Assembly: GCA_963204965.1 (NCBI GenBank)
Contig: CAUJKA010000301.1
Location: 1-36,508 of the forward strand
Direction of reading: 5' to 3'
Source: Planctomycetota bacterium
Lineage (GTDB): Bacteria; Planctomycetota; Planctomycetia; Pirellulales; Pirellulaceae
DNA: 36,508 bases
Shown here: positions 33,166 to 36,508 of the stretch, piece after piece
Position numbering within the stretch: the stretch's first letter is position 1
Layout of the letters: the number at the start of each line of letters is the position of its first letter
Translations under genes and position numbers: made by a program
The notes under the pieces: model-generated
The model's database searches: none
The model's input: only the letters and a program-made list of their open reading frames with translations
Told to the model about the DNA's origin: nothing

Positions 33166-34419
33166 ATGTCAACTCGCCCGCTTCGAATTCAATTTGTTCT
33201 AACCAGTTTGCCAATTGGCGGCGCTGAGACTCTGTTGCTGAACATGGTTCGCACGATGGACCGCCTGAACTTTGCTGCCGAAGTTGTCTGCCTGAAAGAT
33301 CCAGGCGAGCTAGGCGCCGTGATGGCCGCTGAAGTTCCAGTACACAGCGACTTCATCGGTAAGAAGTGGGATGTTCGCGTTCTTTGGCGTTTAGCGAAAC
33401 ACTTTCGGCAGCGTCAAGCTGACGCGGTTATCACTATTGGCGCCGGTGACAAAATGTTCTGGGGGCGATTGGCAGCTAAGCTCGCCAATGTTCCCGTAAT
33501 CTGTAGTGCTCTACATTCCACCGGCTGGCCCGACGGCGTGGGACGGTTGAATCGCCTTTTGACTCCGATCACCAGCGGCTTTATCGCCGTGGCTAGTCAG
33601 CATGCTAAGCACATGGTTTCCTGGGAGAAGTTTCCAGAGAACAAGGTGTTCATGATTCCAAACGGAGTCGATACCAATCGATTTAAGCCAGACGTACTTC
33701 AGCGACTTTGGTTGCGTAAAGAGTTGAAGCTGGATTCGTCGGTCAACTTAGTTGGAATTGTTGCAGCGCTCAGGCATGAAAAGAACCACTTGCAGTTCGT
33801 TTCCGCGGCAGCACAGGTACTGCAATCGCATCCCAACACACACTTTGTAATCGTTGGCGATGGACCTGAACGACCAACCATAGAGTCAGCTATTCAACAA
33901 ACTGGCTTTCAGAATCACTTCCATCTATTGGGCTCGCGAAGTGACACAGAAAAGATTGTCGCTGGATTGGACGTGTTCTGTTTGACTAGCCGCAACGAAG
34001 CAAATCCCGTTTCCATTTTGGAGGCGTTGGCTTGTTGCGTGCCTGTTGTTAGTCCCAATGTGGGTTCAATCCACGAAACGGTGCTTCCACTTGAAACAGG
34101 AATACTAACCGAACCCTTAGATGCAGAAGAAACCAGTCGAGCGATCTGTCATTTGCTTCGCAGTCCTGAACTTGCAAAGCAGTTAGGGCAGAATGGACGA
34201 AACCTAGTTGTTGGCAATTGGAGCTTAGAAGCGATGGTCGAAGGATACCAAAGCTTGGTTGAGCAACTGTACAACAGAGCTGCACTAAAAAGCGGTCAGA
34301 CTCTTTGGGCTCGACAATCGCTACAATCGGAAACGCCAACTGCAGTTGAGATATCGCCTACGGTGAACTTGCTTGACGTGGGCATTCCGACTTACTCGCA
34401 TGTAACTTTGCCCTGTTAA
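33166..34419 (+). CDS. Glycosyltransferase family 4 (GT-B) protein
   Basis: The product has 417 residues. I chose the ATG at 33166, with CGGAA six bases upstream, over a TTG at 33148 that overlaps the deacetylase stop. The N-terminal domain opens with RIQFVLTSLPIGGAETLLLNM, the sugar-transferase start with the GGAE signature. The C-terminal domain (about 190-370) has GIVAALRHEKNH, HFVIVGDGPER and FCLTSRNEANPVSILEALAC, the last holding the EX7E donor-binding motif of GT4. It transfers a nucleotide-activated sugar, most likely to a surface-polysaccharide intermediate. It follows the deacetylase in an operon and faces the ligase-like gene upstream. The last 50 residues are non-conserved. The sugar is unknown. 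Confidence 0.93.
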   Translation: MSTRPLRIQFVLTSLPIGGAETLLLNMVRTMDRLNFAAEVVCLKDPGELGAVMAAEVPVHSDFIGKKWDVRVLWRLAKHFRQRQADAVITIGAGDKMFWGRLAAKLANVPVICSALHSTGWPDGVGRLNRLLTPITSGFIAVASQHAKHMVSWEKFPENKVFMIPNGVDTNRFKPDVLQRLWLRKELKLDSSVNLVGIVAALRHEKNHLQFVSAAAQVLQSHPNTHFVIVGDGPERPTIESAIQQTGFQNHFHLLGSRSDTEKIVAGLDVFCLTSRNEANPVSILEALACCVPVVSPNVGSIHETVLPLETGILTEPLDAEETSRAICHLLRSPELAKQLGQNGRNLVVGNWSLEAMVEGYQSLVEQLYNRAALKSGQTLWARQSLQSETPTAVEISPTVNLLDVGIPTYSHVTLPC

Positions 34420-35025
34420 CATCGTTAAACGCTGTGAACGCATTGTCTTTGGCAATAGCAGTGCTACAAACTCTGGCTGCTCAACCAGAATTCTGCCAAC
34501 AAGCGAATAGACGATTTCTACGGCAAAGTCCCTTCTCTGCGAGATAGGACATTCATACTATTGCTGGGCAGTGATGTTTAGGAGTGATGCTGGGAAGCGA
34601 TGTGCTGGGAAAAGAAGCACTGAGAAGTGATGTGCTGGGGCATTAGTCCCGCTCTATGGAGTCTTGGATTTTGATGCATCCTAGGCATTACTGTCCTTTG
34701 CTGCATAACCCGACCTTTCCACAACGCGTGCAATAACAGCACAGGTGGTCAGCGTTCAATGCAATCAAACAAAGTAGATCATTTTGATGCTACGGTTTAG
34801 AAACGCTCAGCCGATTCACCGTAGTACGTCAAGTGCTAGCGAATAGGGTTTACCGAAAAGCACCGCGTTAAGGCGGCACAATCGGAATTGATCCAGAGCA
34901 TCAGCCACAAATCATTTCACGAGCTTCGAGCTCGAAGGATTATGTTTCCACGGGAGGGAGTTTCGTGGATTGGAATGACGGGACGCAACTTTAGCCGCAA
35001 CCTTTTACTTGGTTGAGGAGATTCA
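34420..35025. other. 606-bp intergenic region
   Basis: No gene with coding character is seen. It contains the degenerate 15-bp repeats at 34564-34640 (separate entry) and a perfect 14-bp palindrome CTTCGAGCTCGAAG at 34924-34937, about 90 bp before the protease start, which could be an operator. The protease promoter must lie here but I cannot place it. Confidence 0.5.
34564..34640. repeat. Degenerate short tandem repeat, about 15-bp unit
   Basis: Consecutive units read GAGTGATG-CTGGG, AAGCGATGTGCTGGG, AAAAGAAGCACTGAG and AAGTGATGTGCTGGG, preceded by a looser CAGTGATGTTTAG. The second and fourth units differ at one base. This is a small decayed minisatellite in noncoding DNA. Confidence 0.65.
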
Positions 35026-36306
35026 ATGTCGGGCCTTTGTCGAAAGCTTGGACAATTTTGTGTCTTGGGCGTAGCATCAACTTTCCTATCGGGAGGGTTC
35101 AATGAAGCTCACGCTCAAATAACGTTGCGTAATGAACGGGGCTCGGGGCTAGCATCGCCAACCGAATCGTCACGCCAAATGCGTGACGAGTTGCCTGTAT
35201 CGCGAAACGTCCTTCCAACGCCTGGATCTGTACCTGGACCTGGACGGGGATCGATGTCCGCTCCAATCTCTGCGGGCAACAAAGGCAATTTGGTCCAACG
35301 CGAATCAGAATACGAGGGCTTGCTGCGAGAAGCCGAATCGCTCGAGCGACAACTCGGCTTGATTCGTCGCATTGTCAAGTTTGCCAGCCCAAGCATCGTA
35401 CACATTGAAGCAACGAAGAAAGCCGAGTCGGGCAAGGGATTCGCAAGCAGTCGAGTCGAAGAAGCCGGCGCTGGCATTATCATCGAGCTTTTCGGTTCAC
35501 AGTATGTGCTCACCAATCGCCACGTCGTTTATCCGGCTGAGCTAAGCTCGATTCGCTTCGAACTTAGCGACGGTTCGACGATGCGACCAACTAAGATTTG
35601 GGCCGACTCGTCAACCGACGTAGCTGTCCTCGAACTTCCACGCAATGATTTGATCTCCGCTAAAGTAGGCAACAGCGATCAAATGGACATTGGCGATTTT
35701 GTACTCGCCGTTGGAAGCCCCTTTGGCCTAAGTCACTCGGTCTCCTACGGGATCATTAGTGCCAAAGGACGACGCAACCTAGAACTTGGTTCCAAAGGCA
35801 TTGAGATTCAAGACTTCTTTCAGACGGACGCAGCGATCAACCCTGGCAACAGTGGTGGTCCATTGATCAACCTACGTGGCGAAGTCATCGGAATTAACAC
35901 TGCCATTGCGAGCAACTCAGGTGGCAGTGAGGGCATCGGCTTCACCATTCCAATCAATATGGCGGTTGTGGTTGCCGAGCAATTGATCTCGAAAGGAACA
36001 ATGCGTCGCAGTTACTTAGGCGTTCAATTGGAAAATGCCTTCGACGCAATCACTGCAAGCCGCTTGGGACTGAAATCCAGTCGTGGAGCTCTTGTAAAAT
36101 CCATTCTGCCGAACTCGCCAGCCTCCAATGCTGGGATTAAAGTCGGCGACGTGATTCTGGAGATTAATGGCAAGCCAGTCGAAAACGATGGTCATTTGGT
36201 CAAAATGGTCGGACTGACTCCAGCGGGCAGCCAAGCTGAACTGGTCATCTATCGCGAAGGCTCGGCTCGCCGAGTATCGGCCTACTTGGAACCAAGTCCA
36301 GAGTAG
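35026..36306 (+). CDS. HtrA/Deg-like trypsin-fold serine protease with one PDZ domain
   Basis: The product has 426 residues. A signal peptide covers about 1-30 (cut after NEAHA). Residues 40-90 are Pro/Gly/Ser-rich, and 91-116 form a short charged coiled coil (ESEYEGLLREAESLERQL). The protease domain spans about 117-325 with an intact triad: His166 in LTNRHVV, Asp198 in SSTDVAVLEL, Ser276 in GNSGGPL. A single PDZ domain (about 328-420, YLGVQL then GIKVGDVILEINGKPV) should bind substrate C-termini. It acts in the periplasm in protein quality control. The coiled coil in front of the protease domain may set oligomer assembly and is not standard for DegP. GAGGAG six bases upstream supports the start, and a strong terminator follows 46 bp after the stop, so it is monocistronic. 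Confidence 0.95.
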   Translation: MSGLCRKLGQFCVLGVASTFLSGGFNEAHAQITLRNERGSGLASPTESSRQMRDELPVSRNVLPTPGSVPGPGRGSMSAPISAGNKGNLVQRESEYEGLLREAESLERQLGLIRRIVKFASPSIVHIEATKKAESGKGFASSRVEEAGAGIIIELFGSQYVLTNRHVVYPAELSSIRFELSDGSTMRPTKIWADSSTDVAVLELPRNDLISAKVGNSDQMDIGDFVLAVGSPFGLSHSVSYGIISAKGRRNLELGSKGIEIQDFFQTDAAINPGNSGGPLINLRGEVIGINTAIASNSGGSEGIGFTIPINMAVVVAEQLISKGTMRRSYLGVQLENAFDAITASRLGLKSSRGALVKSILPNSPASNAGIKVGDVILEINGKPVENDGHLVKMVGLTPAGSQAELVIYREGSARRVSAYLEPSPE

Positions 36307-36352
36307 AGTTGCGCGTCGTTTGCTCTGCTGTCCTGTGGAATGAGAAGAAACT

Positions 36353-36382
36353 GATCGCGAAGTAATTCGCGATCTACTTTTT
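36353..36382 (+). terminator. Intrinsic terminator of the HtrA-like gene
   Basis: GATCGCGAA (36353-36361) and TTCGCGATC (36366-36374) form a perfect 9-bp stem around GTAA and are followed by TACTTTTT. This is the clearest rho-independent terminator in the window. Confidence 0.85.
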
Positions 36383-36463
36383 CAAAGGCTCTTGGAACTG
36401 CATGACCAAAGCTGTAAACTTAGGCTAGACTCATACATCGCCAACTTCAAATAGCCAACATGC

Positions 36464-36508
36464 ATGTCTAGCCTTAATCGCGAGCCACTGACGGGAACGA
36501 TTCGACAA
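36464..36508 (+). CDS. Possible 5' end of a further gene, cut by window
   Basis: An ATG at 36464 opens 15 codons (MSSLNREPLTGTIRQ) to the window end without a stop. It is about 80 bp after the terminator, where a new gene could begin, but there is no clear Shine-Dalgarno. The stretch is too short to identify. Confidence 0.3.
   Translation, partial: MSSLNREPLTGTIRQ

Noticed and set aside
1..36508. tRNA genes, CRISPR arrays, insertion sequences or prophage
   Set aside because: No cloverleaf with a convincing T-arm, no regularly spaced direct repeats of CRISPR size, and no transposase, integrase or phage structural genes were seen on either strand.

Overview
The window looks like a chromosomal segment of a planctomycete, most likely of the Pirellulaceae type (Rhodopirellula-like). 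The evidence is a DUF1559 prepilin-type protein, a planctomycete-style ECF sigma factor next to a Ser/Thr kinase with C-terminal TPRs, two proteins with an N-terminal LEPR-XLL-like motif (LETLEERRVFD and LERLEDRLPLD), AhpD-like proteins with the CxYCMGH signature, and ruvC-ruvA without an adjacent ruvB. Base composition looks fairly even by eye. I see no rRNA, tRNA, insertion sequence, prophage or CRISPR array. The assignment is inference from gene content, not from a marker gene.

Layout from left to right. (1) 1-6496, minus strand: an ECF sigma factor, a Ser/Thr kinase-TPR protein and a LEPR-XLL-like protein with one C-terminal hydrophobic segment are joined by two ATGA stop/start overlaps. 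After a hairpin comes a COG4880-type beta-propeller protein cut by the window edge. (2) 6976-8751: a YbaL/KefB-type cation:proton antiporter. (3) 8920-14482, minus strand: a four-gene group of a double AhpD-like secreted protein, a DUF1559 pseudopilin-like protein, a small lipoprotein, and an 844-residue protein that fuses the double AhpD-like module to three EF-hands and an iodothyronine-deiodinase-like thioredoxin domain with Cys at the selenocysteine position. (4) 14760-16823: two short paralogous secreted 'CGDYL' proteins and a 208-residue protein of unknown function. (5) 17207-24335: a secreted 427-residue orphan convergent with a two-gene minus-strand unit, a 286-residue secreted protein followed by a 1621-residue secretin-like protein whose N-domain and core are separated by very large helical/coiled-coil insertions.

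(6) 24726-28714: a DUF2235 (Tle1-like) alpha/beta hydrolase with three membrane segments, convergent with a class II xylose isomerase and sharing a strong bidirectional terminator with it. (7) 29010-30154: ruvC and ruvA. (8) 30501-34419: an O-antigen-ligase-like membrane protein divergent from a polysaccharide deacetylase and a GT4 glycosyltransferase, a small surface-polysaccharide locus. (9) 35026-36306: an HtrA-like trypsin-fold protease with one PDZ domain and a clear intrinsic terminator. A possible 5' end of a further gene touches the right edge.

The two best candidates for undescribed systems are the AhpD/EF-hand/deiodinase/pseudopilin cluster (a putative extracytoplasmic redox or dehalogenation module) and the giant secretin-like protein with its secreted neighbours (a putative planctomycete envelope pore or crater-associated structure). 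In both, the domains are read from motifs; the functions are inference.
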